Source: Nereocystis luetkeana (taxonomy: Eukaryota > Sar > Phaeophyceae > Laminariales > Laminariaceae). Taken from it: a stretch of DNA of 64,000 nucleotides. Where the stretch lies: the NCBI GenBank assembly GCA_031213475.1, contig JARUPZ010000004.1, positions 1,002,501 through 1,066,500 of the forward strand. The letters run 5' to 3'. This document shows positions 46,748 through 56,911 of the stretch, piece after piece (position 1 is the first letter of the stretch; each line of letters opens with the position of its first letter). Position numbers and translations under genes: made by a program. Below the pieces are notes generated by a model. The model was not told the origin of the DNA, did not search any database, and saw nothing but the letters and a program-made list of their open reading frames with translations.

Positions 46748-47239
46748 TTGGAACGGGAAATGGACCTTCAGCTTTCTCGCCACGCAATTTTGCGCTACTG
46801 GGCCGGCATCCCGAACCAGCACCGCCAAACCAACCGCCTGTACCGCCGGATGAGAATCGGCGCGGCACAACGCGAGCTTTATCGAAGTAACGGCGAGCGG
46901 TTCCTGGCACCCGGCTATGACTGCGTCTCGCACGCCGACTGGCTTTGCCGATACTGCAACACCGTGCTTCCTAACGAGGCCCATTTTTGGTGCAAGGACG
47001 ACGACGATCTGTGGTGGCTCGGGAACGTCAGCGCGACTACGCCGACGGATGGAGTACATTTGGTTCCGTTTTTGGACGGTCCGGGACCCGTCAAGCTTCC
47101 TCTTTCTGCGGCGCGCTACACGACTTCGACGGAAGCTGGAAGAGGTTTTTGGTGCCTGCAAAATCACTTGGGTAGCGCGTTTGCACGGGGGGTCCAGCGT
47201 GACATAGAAAACAATCAAGGCGCCGGCGTGGATAGCTGA
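46748..47239 (+). pseudogene. C-terminal Tudor/SH3-like module of the gypsy element
   Basis: Open 163-residue segment containing CRYCNTVLPNEAHFWCKDDD, then LWWLGNVSATTPTDGVHLVP and FLDGPGPVKLPLSAARYTT. The WWLGxV...(V/L)xFLDxPGPVxxxL pattern resembles a small beta-barrel of the Tudor/chromo-like type. In chromoviruses a chromodomain in this position directs integration to marked chromatin. An equivalent role here is inference. Confidence 0.55.
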
Positions 47240-47689
47240 CTTTCGCTTTTCGGCTGCACTCGACATTCTTTTTTTTTCTTGACGTTTCCCTGGGCTTTAG
47301 GGGGTGTTTTTTTCTACTTCTTGGCGTTTTCCGAGTTTTCGGGTCGGGTTTTGTTCCACTAGGTGTGTTCCTGGTTTGTTTGTTTTTCTTGGGCTTGGTT
47401 TTGGGATGTTTTTTGCGTATTTTGTCCTGCCTACCACCCCCGCTCAGTATCGGGGTTGGTCTGGGTAATCGGGCCACTCATCTGTGGCACAGGACACGTT
47501 TCCAGAATTGAAGGCTGGGTTTTCGGTGGTTCTTGACATCTTCCGTGATATTTTTCTCCTCGTTTTTGATATTCACTTTTCGCTTTTCCATGCATCTCCC
47601 TCGCCTTCCCCCCCTGTCGCGGGTGACATGGCGATGATTTTCGTTGACAATTTCTTCCTGCCCCTTAAGGCTAGGTCCTCCTTTCATTT

Positions 47690-48115
47690 TTTTCAAGTAT
47701 TTTACCGGCTTCGTTGCCTTGTCGTTCAGAGGTGTGGGAGTGATTTTTGAGGATCCGCATCTTCGACTCATGTTCTAGTTCGTACAATCGGGGTTTCCAC
47801 GATTTTCCCATAATCTGCATATACGGCTAATCTGAGTGGGCTAGTGTTATAATACGGCTTTGTATGAGGTTGAAAGCCCGGTAGTTACCTGGGTTCAGGC
47901 ACTGGGAACGTCTTTGTAGTACTTGGAAGGCGCATCTTAGGTGGGAAACCAGGGTTTTTCCCAGAGACGCACGAAGTTGGTGTCAGTCTCCGCCGAGCAT
48001 GAAAGGAATAAAGCTGCTCTTCTTCCATCTCTAAGCAAACAACACTCATGAGTACCAGCGAGTGTCGACTCAATAGGCAGACCTGTCCAGGGATATAAAG
48101 TGTCCCGCCTGCTGA
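47690..48115 (+). repeat. Candidate 3' LTR (diverged)
   Basis: Aligns in order with 40290-40985 through GGATCCGCATCTTCGACTC, GTGGGCTAGTGTTAT, GGAATAAAGCTGCTCTTC and AATAGGCAGACCTGTCCAGG. AATAAA in the middle could be the element's poly(A) signal. Divergence is high. Confidence 0.65.
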
Positions 48116-48120
48116 TCTTG

Positions 48121-49735
48121 ATACCCACATAAATCACAGATATGGTCTGTGCTGCATGCATTCATTGCTGAAGGACATTGAAAAAGAGGATTCGAAGATC
48201 TCACGTATGCAGTTTATCCCTTTCTCTCGCCATTTGACGTCGACGGCAGAAACACAGATGACAGAAAACAGTGCACTTGCCGTGTTTAGGATCCACTGTC
48301 GAACGGTCGTGATCTCAACTCAGGCTCCCGATGGTCCATCGTCGGAAGGTCGAGAGCATACTAGGTGGGAAACAGAGATTTTAAACGTAAAGTACACACG
48401 GCAGAAAGTAAAGGCATCGCGTGAGCAAAAAAACAGAATACGGTGTTACCTTTGTAGCATGATTCAAGGTTGACATGCTCCTCGTCCTCGTTGTTTCTGA
48501 TTTTGTTCCAACCGTGATAGCTCGTCTCGGACGCTTTAAAAAAACGAATACTTATTTTTAGAATTATCAACAAGATATCGGCACACACTGCTGTATGCCA
48601 AAAATGTGGATCGGAGTACTTCGCCTGGCTCCGAGTATGCGCCCAACTTGTTTTTCTAGCGTCTATCGTCCTGCCGTAAATACAGCCGCTCAGTTCCATA
48701 TCACCACTTACCCCTCTTCCGTGTACGCCCCTTGGCAGGACGGTAGTTCTTTTTGCGATCATTGATTACACTAATAAATACTATTTGATACGTTAGTTTA
48801 ACAGCTGCACGTTATATATTTCGAACATTTGCGGGCATACACGGAGTAGTGGCGGGCATCAGCCCATCGCGACGAAGCCCCCCTTTGTACACATATGCCC
48901 CTGTTGGTATCGGAATCAATATGGATATCGGAATCGATATCGGTATCGGTATCGTTGTCGGTATCGGTACGCATATCGGCGTCCGTATCGGTGTGAGTAT
49001 CTGTATATCGGAATCGGGATGGATGACGGCATCGGTATCGGTATTATTGATATCGGTGTCGGCCAGGTGTGGTGTCAGCATCGGTAACGATGTTTGTTGT
49101 CGGTATGGGAATCGGTGTCCGAAACGATAACCGTGTCGGTATCAAAGTCGGTATCGATGGTGCCATCGGTATGGCTATAATATCGGTATCGGTATCGATG
49201 TCGACAGCGGTATCGGTATCGGTACCGGTATGGATGTCGGTCTCGGTGTGGTGTCAGTGGTGGTATTGGTGCTCGTTATTGGTACGTATCGGTAAAAAGT
49301 TTCGGCATGGGGATCGGACACTGGTATCGGTATCGATATCGGTATCGGTATCGATGTTGGTATCGATCTCGATCTTGATTTTAATATCGGCCTCTCCCGC
49401 TTCCGGTGCCCGAACCCCCCCCCCTCCTCCCCGGCCATCTTTGGGGGGTGCGGGGGGATCTCTTGGGGTCTTCCGCTTCCAGTATGCATTATGCACCCCC
49501 CTCACCCCACGTCGGCAAGATGGGTGCGATCCTAACAGACTCGCACCTTGACACCAGAATCAAGAGATGCCTCCTGATGAATACGATAGTACCAAAATGC
49601 TAGAATATGCAGGGGGAGTATGGGAAGGGAACGCGAAGTTCGTAAAAGAGTCGGAAACGGTACAGTGACAGCAGACAAAAACATATCAAGATGCTCAAGT
49701 ACGTCTATTTTTCCTGGAGAGTTCTTCACTTTCAG
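48121..49735. other. Gene-poor stretch with simple repeats
   Basis: No convincing gene. Contains an echo of the LTR block AGGTGGGAAAC near 48362, then the hexamer array at 48904-49395 and a C-rich tract near 49420. Confidence 0.6.
48904..49395. repeat. (ATCGGT)n-like minisatellite
   Basis: About 490 bp of the hexamer TATCGG/GGTATC in degenerate form, also with GATATC, GTCGGT and GAATCGG variants. All frames are open, giving Ile/Gly/Val/Ser-rich or Ile/Pro/Thr-rich translations. These are not evidence of genes. Confidence 0.95.
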
Positions 49736-49800
49736 TTCCTGAGTATTTTTTTGGAACAACACTACACATTGTCGGATGGCATGCACAATAATAATAGTAA
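49736..49800. repeat. Dispersed repeat shared with 55520-55592
   Basis: GAACAACACTACACATTGTC, followed by GGATGGCATGCACAATAATAAT, is almost identical to 55553-55592, and GTTCTTCACTTTC precedes both. Likely two pieces of one larger mobile element. Confidence 0.8.
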
Positions 49801-49896
49801 TACGGTATAAAGTAAGTGCAGAACTGGGAATGTACCCACCTAAGACACATAGAGCCACGAGGAGGTTGAAAGAACAACCAAAAAAAAGCAAGGAAC

Positions 49897-50151
49897 GTGC
49901 CAAAAAAGAGGTTGCCAACCATAGTTGATAGAGCTGTACGGGAGAAAGTAACAAAAGGGCGAGCTGGAATAAGGCACGACAGCGTAGTTAAGAAAGTATG
50001 GGAGGGTCTAGAAGGAAACCCAAACGACATTGTGTCCGCCGAGAAGTTTGGGAGGTTCAAGGCAAAAAGAGAAAGGGAAGATAGAAAGAAGGGAAAAGCT
50101 AGCGGTAGGAAACACGATCGGAGAAACACTTGGAGAAATACAGGGGAATAA
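49897..50151 (+). pseudogene. Coding-like remnant, possible LINE or retroelement
   Basis: Open 84-residue basic peptide with RAVREKVTKGRAGIRHDSVV, KKVWEGLEGNPNDIVSAEKF and GRFKAKREREDRKKGKASGR, ending at a stop. Balanced composition and lack of simple repeats suggest real coding origin. It sits downstream of the repeat at 49736 and upstream of the LINE knuckle at 51683. I do not recognise the domain. Confidence 0.4.
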
Positions 50152-50187
50152 GCGAAGGGATAGGAATGAAAGCGTATTTGCACTGCC

Positions 50188-50262
50188 GGCGTCCCCGGTG
50201 GCTTAGTAGGTGGTGAGGTTAATTTCGTGGGTTCAACTCAAGTCTCACCGAGCGTATACTCG
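50188..50262 (+). repeat. tRNA-like SINE head or pseudo-tRNA
   Basis: TGGCTTAGTAGG fits the A box and GGGTTCAACTC fits the B box at suitable spacing, but the T-arm and acceptor stems do not pair, so this is not a functional tRNA. Confidence 0.4.
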
Positions 50263-51682
50263 TAGGAATTGATTTAGGGCCCATCTTAACGGGGAACGCT
50301 ATATTATGTTATTGGGAAATAATTTTTGAATTTCAACGAATTCTAATTTGATTCCGAAAAAAAAAAACGTGTTTGTGTCCTATCGGGAAACGGCGTATTG
50401 TCAGACACAAACATAATTTGGAATAACCTGGAATAACGCACCGCGTCACACAACGCCCAGCCGACAAACAGCGACGAGCGTAGACGAGAGCGATGGTTTG
50501 CGTTGTCGCGCGCGCGTCGCCGCCGCCAGGCTCTTTTTTCTTTTCGGTGGGTCAGGATAGGAAGCTATCACTCTCAGGGTGTTTTGGGTGGGCGGAGGGA
50601 GCCCTCAAGCGCCACGTACGTGCGGAACAACAGCCGTGAGGCAGCTATCGAGGCCTCGAGCGTATCGTCTGTTTTTTTGCTCGTTTTCTCGGTTTTCGTG
50701 GTGGCTGGCCGATCGAGCAGGCCGAAAAGTTGAAAAATTGGGCGTGCGGCGGCCATGACTTTTCTTTGAGGCGCCACCCCCGGGTTAAGATATGCTATGG
50801 TATGTGGGCGTGGGCGCGGCTGTTGCTCCGGTCGCCTCTCTTTGAGGTTCGCGGTTTATCGCCTCGATCGTGGTCACCGAAGCAGCCAAGAATCCCCCCC
50901 GACTCCACCGGGGGTGTTGGCCCACCATGAACACGCTACATCAAGGCTGACCAACTCCCAACTTCCATATTTAAATAAAAAAAAATCACGCAAATAAAGC
51001 CCCAAAAGACTTTTCACTCAAGTTGAAATTATCAATTTGCCTTCAGAATGCCTGCTTGGTGGTCCACTCTCATGACAATCAGATGCAAATTAAATTAGAA
51101 TAAATCTATTAAATCAAATTGAAACAAAAAGTCCTCGATAAGATGGGCTCTTAGCGGAAAGCGCGAAAACGTGAGGTACCAACATTTATTTGATGAAAAC
51201 ACCAGTTCCCCCTGAGGCTGGCCCTCGCTGCTCTCGGGACCCGCGGCCATGCGCGTTGTGGTTGTCCGATGACTTTGTGGCGATTCGTGGACTACTGACT
51301 CGTACCTGGTGCGTGATGAAAGAATATGCATTGTGTTTCCTGTGAAAGTGTGATGAAGGGTTGACATTTGATTATTTTTTTTAATTCGGGGAAGACGAGA
51401 TCGACGAACAGCGGTATTGTTGAACCCTATGCGCGATGAAAAAAATGAAGGCGCGTACCGGGGTGGAGGAGGGACGACACCTGTGATCACGGCTTGCCCA
51501 GAAGAAGTCCGCTGAGGGTAAAAAGTTGTTACATGTTAAGGTGAAAGGTGAAAGTAAAAGTGACTATTCAAAAATATAAAATTGGACTTCGCGCGAGTTC
51601 GTGTAGGTGACCTGGACCTGCCAGAAAGAAGAAAGAGGTATACCAGTAGCCGGGAGGAGGAGGCAATAGGTGCACAGATCAG
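50263..51682. other. Stretch without a supported gene
   Basis: 1.4 kb. A 50-codon ATG frame near 50492 lacks support. A block near 51430-51490 (AAAATGAAGGCGCGTACCGG, then GGGACG..ACCTGTGATCACGG) resembles the minus strand of 54590-54665 and the core of the SINE 3' module. Confidence 0.5.
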
Positions 51683-51826
51683 ATGTGTCCGTGTGGCGAA
51701 GCAATAGAGAGTAGAACTCACAGAGTGGGAGAATGTGAAATGTACAAGGAGGAACGTGACGTGTTAGAAGAGGAAACGAGGGAGATAAACAAATGTGACA
51801 TGAAGGAGTTTTTGGCACACTATTAA
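51683..51826 (+). pseudogene. LINE C-terminal zinc-knuckle remnant
   Basis: A 47-residue frame reads MCPCGEAIESRTHRVGECEM and then YKEERDVLEEE. The CxCGEA...T.H.....C pattern followed by Y..ER matches the CCHC segment that ends many non-LTR retrotransposon ORF2 proteins. A TAA at 51824-51826 is followed by 25 more in-frame codons. Upstream, the reading is frameshifted and no RT is recognisable. Confidence 0.6.
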
Positions 51827-52858
51827 ATAGAGGGCAGCGAGAAAACGATCGCTATCCTAGGAGATAGATATATGGTGGGCGCAGGCGGCGAAACAGAAAG
51901 GGGGTAAGAATAGCAAAACAAAAATGTAACATATAGAAACAACGTAATGACCACCCCAATGTTGGGGGTGTCTCTATCAGGAGTAGGAACGGTGCTCAGT
52001 CTTGAAAGGGATGCGCGGTCAATGGTCAAATGACCAAGTCAAGCAGCAAACGACTACCTCCCCGCATGGGGGGTTAGTTTATTCGTAGCTATCTCATTTA
52101 GCCTTATAACTTCGAGAATGCATTTCCGCCCCCCTCGCCCCCCCCCCTGCGTATGCTGGATTGCTTTCGGCCTTCTCCAATTTCCGTTCTCCACGGGCCT
52201 ACGATGGCGTTCCGATGCGGGGAATCCATCCTCTCACCTCCATGTTTCTAGCAGGGAGCTTCGTACGGCTCGACCCCCGCTCTGATAATAGACCCTCCAC
52301 GTGGCACTCACACACCGAACTACTACCCCTGGAGCTCATAGCGCTGCAGTACACCACCCTCCCCGCCCCCCCCCATACATATAGGCTGGGGTGTCGTTCG
52401 TTGATGACGACGCTACACAACATGCCTCTCACTGCGTGACCTAGACAACCAGGGTATCCTTTTTTTGTTTTTTATTTTGGCGGTCACCACGGCTGGCGGT
52501 CTACAGTCAGTAGTTAGACTATATGTTACTGGGTGGAAAACCTTAGACCCGCAGAAGGGAAGTGGCCACATCACCCATTGATAGTGTGTACCTGGTACCT
52601 GGTATATGGCAAGGCACTGAGGGGGAATATACACAACAGCATACCCATTCATTGCTGTCCTTGGAAGCGGCCACACCACAAAAAAAAAAAATCAACTCGA
52701 AGCTGTCATCCATTGCAAGCCCGCCGCACAAGCGGTTCTTAGTAGGATGCAGGTCGCCGTTTATGCGACTCGCCGAACACCCCATGGCGGTTCGCGCTTG
52801 GTGCAAAAACATGTCTGCCGGGTCGGTGAAAACCGGACGTGCTCCGTACCCCCACTGC

Positions 52859-53035
52859 CATAATTTGCTATGCTATGATTTGCTATGCTATGATGTGCTA
52901 TGCTATAATTTGCTAGGCTATGCTAGGCTATGATATGCCATGCTATGCTATGTTATGCTTCGCTATGCACTGCTATGCTATAATTTGCTTTAATTTGCAA
53001 TAATATGATATGCTGTGCCATGCTATGGTATGGTT
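52859..53035. repeat. (GCTAT)n-like pentamer array
   Basis: TGCTATGCTATGATTTGCTA and variants (TGCTAGGCTATG, TATAATTTGCTT) continue for about 175 bp. It is degenerate towards the right end. Confidence 0.9.
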
Positions 53036-53452
53036 ATACGACTACGGCCGCGCATGGTAACGGGCACACACCCCCCCTCCCTCTAAGGGTGGATATGAGG
53101 GATGGACGTCTTCGTGTTTTGTTTCCCTCGGTTGTCTGGTTATTTCGGGGAATGGTTGTTGTCATACTTCAGTAGGTGGTACCATAGTATCAAAGTATCG
53201 TGATATTATAGCAGCCTTGCCATCCGACAATATGCAGCATGAGCTTCCACGTTGATCAATCAAAACATTCCTGAAAGAAGAACTCCAGGTCCCAAGCGGG
53301 GTCCCTTCGCTACGGCGTAAGGTCGACTGCCTCCCAGAAAGACAGGCGGGGTTATCTAATGCGGAACCCGGGTTCAGGAACAACGCCTCCGAGGGTGGTT
53401 GAGTTGCCTCGGGCAATCCGCCTCCCTTGGCTGGAGTAGGTTTGGATGTCAG

Positions 53453-53480
53453 GGTTAGGGTTCGGGTTAGGGTTAGAGCC
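53453..53480. repeat. Short interstitial telomere-like tract
   Basis: GGGTTAGGGTTCGGGTTAGG followed by GTTAG gives about four GGGTTA units with one variant. The TTAGGG unit is a common eukaryotic telomere repeat. At under 30 bp it could arise by repair or by chance. Confidence 0.6.
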
Positions 53481-53645
53481 AGGGGTTGGGTTGGGTCTCC
53501 GCCCGTACCTTGATTCCGACAGGAACCAAAATACCTGAACAGCCTACCAACCTAAAAATATTATTTCTCCCAGATTGTAATAGGACCTCCTTGGCTCAGT
53601 TCGAGACATACAGGTATGGGCCCACGAATGAGAAAGAGCCTACTA

Positions 53646-53753
53646 TTACGGGGGACCATAGTTAGTAGGACCTATCGTATACATAAAAACTTATATACTT
53701 GACCATTTTTACGAACAATATTCTGTCCTATTGACTATGATGGTCCCCCGTTA
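53646..53753. mobile_element. MITE, CGGGGG-end family, copy 1
   Basis: Inverted ends TTACGGGGGACCATAG and (reverse) TAACGGGGGACCATCATAG enclose about 108 bp with TAGGACC near both ends and ATTTTTAC in the centre. There is no coding capacity. Unlike copies 2, 3 and 5 it has no TACCAGGTA in its centre. Confidence 0.85.
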
Positions 53754-54817
53754 CAATATGAGCAAAAGGCTCATTTTTTGGAGAACGCTAAGAAAAACAG
53801 GTTGAGAGAAACGGAGCAGTGGTGAACTCTACACTACCAGGTATATCCTATATAATAGCCTTTCTTTGCTCAAGGTTGTTCGAAGATGGCGTCACAATTA
53901 AGAATCTCAGGCTAGCTCAGATTAGGTGCTTCTTGTTGGCAGCCCCATGTTGAAGTTGTAGACGCTTAGCAGCTCCGTGCTACCTGGTACATGACGCCAT
54001 GCTACTGGAGGGAAGGGCTCGGCACGTTCGGCCGTGAACGACGCCTGCAGGCATCAGGGAGGGGTTGTGGGAGCTCGTCACGGCGACATCATCCGCATCG
54101 GGGGCAGACATTGTGTATTTTTGTTGGTCTAATAATGTTATCAAGTGTTCAGGCCTGAGAGATAGCAACTTCCATGTTTGAAGTGGTTGGATTCTAGATA
54201 TATATATTATACCCATTTGTATGCGGATGTCTTGATAGAAAGGTTGTACAGGTGCGCTGCAAGATATCGGATGGCAAATAGAGTGCCAATTGAATTTGCA
54301 TGAAGAAACATTAGACATTTATTTGTTGTCATGTCGTTGGGCTCTTCCTCTTCCCCGCCCAAAGGACGAGCAAACAAGCAATCTCCTTAAACATATGAAC
54401 TTTTATACCGAGATTAGTTGCTACTTTCAGTTCGGCGAGAAGCTGCCCGCCCACACAGCAAGCACAGAAGAAAAGAAGAAGCGTTCTGGTCACATCCCGG
54501 TATACTTTTTTTTTTTGTCATCATTTATTTGTGACTTTCCTCTCCAGCTTTACGCGCTCGTTGGAGGCTTAAATAACCCTCAGCAATCTTTTGGGAAAAC
54601 CGTGGTCACAGGTGCCGTCCCTTTCCCTCCCCGGTACGCGAGTCTTCATTTTTGTCGCGCATATGATAGGTTTCAGCGTTCCTGCTGCTGGTCGATTACC
54701 ATGGAATCTTGCCACAGAAATGTAACAGCGTCTGTTCCAATCTTGCCATCCACATTCAAAAGAGAAGCAGACGCAGTAAGTAGTAATTTAATGCTATTAA
54801 TATTAACAAAACCACTA
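53754..54817. other. Stretch without a confident gene
   Basis: TACCAGGTA is at 53835 and TACCTGGTA at 53981. A minus-strand ATG frame at 54000-54112 (starting MSAPDADDVAVTSSHN) might be a first exon but has no verified donor. A block at 54590-54680 resembles the SINE 3' core on minus. Nothing else recognised. Confidence 0.45.
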
Positions 54818-54932
54818 TAGGGACCATAGTTAATAGGACCTATGGTATAGATACACACCTACCAGGTATCTATTATATTTAACCATTTTTACTGACAATA
54901 TTTGGTCGTATTAACTATGCCCCCCCCCGTAA
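54818..54932. mobile_element. MITE, CGGGGG-end family, copy 2
   Basis: GGACCATAGTTAATAGGACC on the left and GGTCGTATTAACTATGCCCC to CCGTAA on the right. The left tip is eroded. TACCAGGTA is at 54860 in the centre. Confidence 0.85.
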
Positions 54933-55042
54933 TAGCTACTCGGACGTAGAAACAGCGGCTCGCGTGTTTCAGCAATTATGCTACGTTAGTGTCAAAGGGA
55001 TGACACATACATGGGTGCTATTTCTGCAATAAGACGATAAGG

Positions 55043-55233
55043 GTCGATGCGAGTCGACGAGGGAAGGAAAGGCTGAAATCTTCTCGCGATAAAAATGAAG
55101 GCACGTACCGTAGCGGGAAGGGGGGGAGAAGAGCCTGCTATGTGACCCCGGATCTGAGTTACGAGTTGGAAGGAGAGAGAGAGGAAGATGTGTGAAGAAA
55201 ATAAATGGGATGAGCGAAAAAAAAAAAAAAAAA
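55043..55233 (+). mobile_element. SINE 3' module with poly(A), headless
   Basis: Runs from TCGATGCGAGTCGACGAGGG through GTACCGTAGCGGGAAGGG and TGTGACCCCGGATC to GGGATGAGCG and 17 A. It has no tRNA-like head. It starts within a few bases of where the fragment at 4170-4342 starts. Confidence 0.85.
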
Positions 55234-55293
55234 GGGTCGTATTACCAAACCCTTTTGAGCCTCAGTTGTTTAGTTGGGGATACTATTACACCA

Positions 55294-55404
55294 TTACGGG
55301 GGGCCATAGTTAATAGGACCTATGGTATCCATAAAACATACCAGGTATATATTTAATCATTTTTACCAACAATATTTGGTCCTATTAACTACGGTCCCCC
55401 GTAA
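55294..55404. mobile_element. MITE, CGGGGG-end family, copy 3
   Basis: TTACGGGGGGCCATAGTTAA on the left and TTAACTACGGTCCCCCGTAA on the right, about 111 bp. The central TACCAGGTA is at 55339. This is the best-preserved pair of inverted ends. Confidence 0.9.
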
Positions 55405-55592
55405 TTCTATTGACATTAATACTATTTATTAGCACTACTATTGATAGTCTTCCTGAGCGTCACATCGGTTGTGATTTATTTGTCGTAGGATACTGCCGCG
55501 CTTTTGGTCTGGAAAGTTCTTCACTTTCTGTTATTATAGTCGTTTATTAGAACAACACTACACATTGTCGGATGGCAAGCACAATAATAATA

Positions 55593-55640
55593 TTACGGGG
55601 GACCATAGTAAATAGGACCAAATATTGTTAGCACCACTAC
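55593..55640. mobile_element. MITE, CGGGGG-end family, half copy 4
   Basis: The left end TTACGGGGGACCATAGTAAA followed by TAGGACCAAATATTGTTAG is present, but the right end is missing. It sits directly after the dispersed repeat shared with 49736. Confidence 0.75.
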
Positions 55641-55651
55641 TATTAATAACA

Positions 55652-55861
55652 TTACGGGGGGGCATAGTAAATAGGACCGAATATTGTTAGTAAAAATATG
55701 TAAATATATACCAGGTAGTATTTTTTTGTGTATACCATAGGCCCTATTAACCCCTTTAGGACCGCAGTCCCATTTTGGGGACAAACTACTTGAAGTTTGA
55801 GTGGTTTGCCCCCAAAACGGGGCTCCGGTTCTAAAAGAGTTATAACTATGGCCCCCCGTAA
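55652..55861. mobile_element. MITE, CGGGGG-end family, copy 5 with nested insertion
   Basis: Left end TTACGGGGGGGCATAGTAAA, right end ATAACTATGGCCCCCCGTAA. Removing the nested 55751-55840 element leaves a normal-length MITE. The central TACCAGGTA is at 55709. ATA precedes and TA follows the ends, compatible with a TA target duplication. Confidence 0.85.
55751..55840. mobile_element. piggyBac-like MITE nested in a MITE
   Basis: About 90 bp directly after a TTAA. The left end is CCCCTTTAGGACCGCAGTCC; the right end read on minus is CTCTTTTAGAACCGGAGCCC. The inner arms CATTTTGGGG and CCCCAAAACG continue the inverted repeat. TTAA targeting with CCC(C)TTT ends is characteristic of piggyBac elements. 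The right flank reads TTATAA, so the TTAA duplicate is altered by two bases. The host sequence TTAA is intact in the sister MITEs. Confidence 0.75.
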
Positions 55862-55964
55862 TACTTGTTTGTATGCCCGTAATAGATAATCATTCAACAA
55901 TAGAACCGAACCAAAGAGACAAGTGGTCTTTTAGGGGCGCCCGCACAAGGGTTTCAATAAACGA

Positions 55965-56060
55965 AGCGTTCGAAGTGAGAGCTTTGTACCCGCGTCATCG
56001 ACGACGCCGAAATGCGAGGGTGTTTCGTACCTTCTGACAACTGAGCTGAGCTATAATACG
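55965..56060 (-). repeat. tRNA-like remnant
   Basis: On minus, TAGCTCAGCTCAGTTGTCAG resembles an A box with D-loop and GCGGGTACAAAGCTC weakly a B box. Spacing and stems are poor. Probably a SINE head of another family. Confidence 0.3.
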
Positions 56061-56179
56061 TGTAGGGAGGGGGGAAATGTGGATCGATTACCTATTAAAT
56101 GCGTGGAGGCGTGGTGACGGTAAGCGTTATTTTTACCAATCAATCCGCCGGAGGATATAAAAAAAATATTAAAAAAAAT

Positions 56180-56494
56180 GGCCAGGTTAACCTCGAATTC
56201 TACTTGTTTGAGTCCTGTGTTCGAGCCCCAGGTGGGTCGGACTTTGACTTTATTTGCAAAAATAAAAATAAAAAAGGATTCAATTGTTGAGAGCGCCTTG
56301 CAGCGTGGGTATAGGCACAATTCGATGCGAGTCGACGAGGGAAGAAAAGTCTGAAATCTTCTCGCGATAAAAATGAAGGCACGTACCGTAGCGGGAAGGG
56401 GGTAGAAGAGCCTGCTATGTGACCCCGGATCTGAGTTACGAGTTGGAAGGAGAGAGAGAAGAAGATGTGCGAAGATCATAAATGGGATGAGGAA

Positions 56495-56549
<55 letters not shown>

Positions 56550-56554
56550 AAAAA

Positions 56555-56649
<95 letters not shown>
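56180..56649 (+). mobile_element. tRNA-derived SINE with long (AAAT)n tail
   Basis: The head is truncated in the A box (CCAGGTTAACC retained). The B box is GTGTTCGAGCCCC. The linker and full 3' module follow to GGGATGAGG, then about 150 bp of AAAT repeats. The tail has grown as a microsatellite. The long Tyr/Leu/Phe/Ile frame on minus is this tail and not a gene. Confidence 0.9.
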
Positions 56650-56650
<1 letters not shown>

Positions 56651-56776
56651 ACTGCTACGACGAAACGACAAACGACGTCGATTGCACGATGTATCGATGG
56701 GAAGCTTCTGCTTTGTGGCTTGTGGGCTATGTTTGGGCGATGAAGGTACAAAACGGGATATTTTAACGTCATAGCC

Positions 56777-56911
56777 CATTGTTATTGCTGTTGCTGTTGT
56801 TGTTGTTGTTGTTGTTGTTGCTGTTGTTGTTGTTGTTGTTGCTGTTGTTGTTGTTGCTGTTGTTGTTGCCGTTGTTGTTGTTGTTGCTGTTGCTGTTGCT
56901 GTTGTTGTTAT
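56777..56911. repeat. (GTT)n microsatellite with GCT interruptions
   Basis: About 45 triplets, GTT with scattered GCT and one GCC, just beyond the SINE at 56180. The Thr/Ala run on minus is translation of this tract. Confidence 0.95.

Larger units (their letters stand above)
40290..48120 (+). mobile_element. Degenerate Ty3/gypsy LTR retrotransposon
   Basis: About 7.8 kb on plus, ordered diverged LTR, leader with SINE insertion, protease remnant, reverse transcriptase, RNase H, spacer, integrase, C-terminal Tudor-like module, diverged LTR. Protease-RT-RNaseH-integrase order is diagnostic of Ty3/gypsy. At least five frameshifts or stops break pol, and the LTRs differ strongly, so it is an old, inactive copy. 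No clear gag with a CCHC knuckle was found. Outer borders are approximate because LTR ends could not be fixed and no target duplication was identified. Confidence 0.85.
51900..53645. other. Stretch without a supported gene
   Basis: Includes overlapping TACCTGGTA units at 52589-52604, the TGCTA-type array at 52859-53035, a minus frame at 53162-53416 of ordinary composition but unknown identity, and the telomere-like tract at 53453-53480. Confidence 0.5.

Noticed and set aside
49400..49460. CRISPR-like or satellite array
   Set aside because: No regular spacer-repeat alternation anywhere in the window; arrays present are simple tandem repeats.
48849..49551. Ile/Gly/Val-rich frames on plus and Ile/Pro/Thr-rich on minus
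   Set aside because: All arise from the ATCGGT hexamer array, which leaves every frame open.
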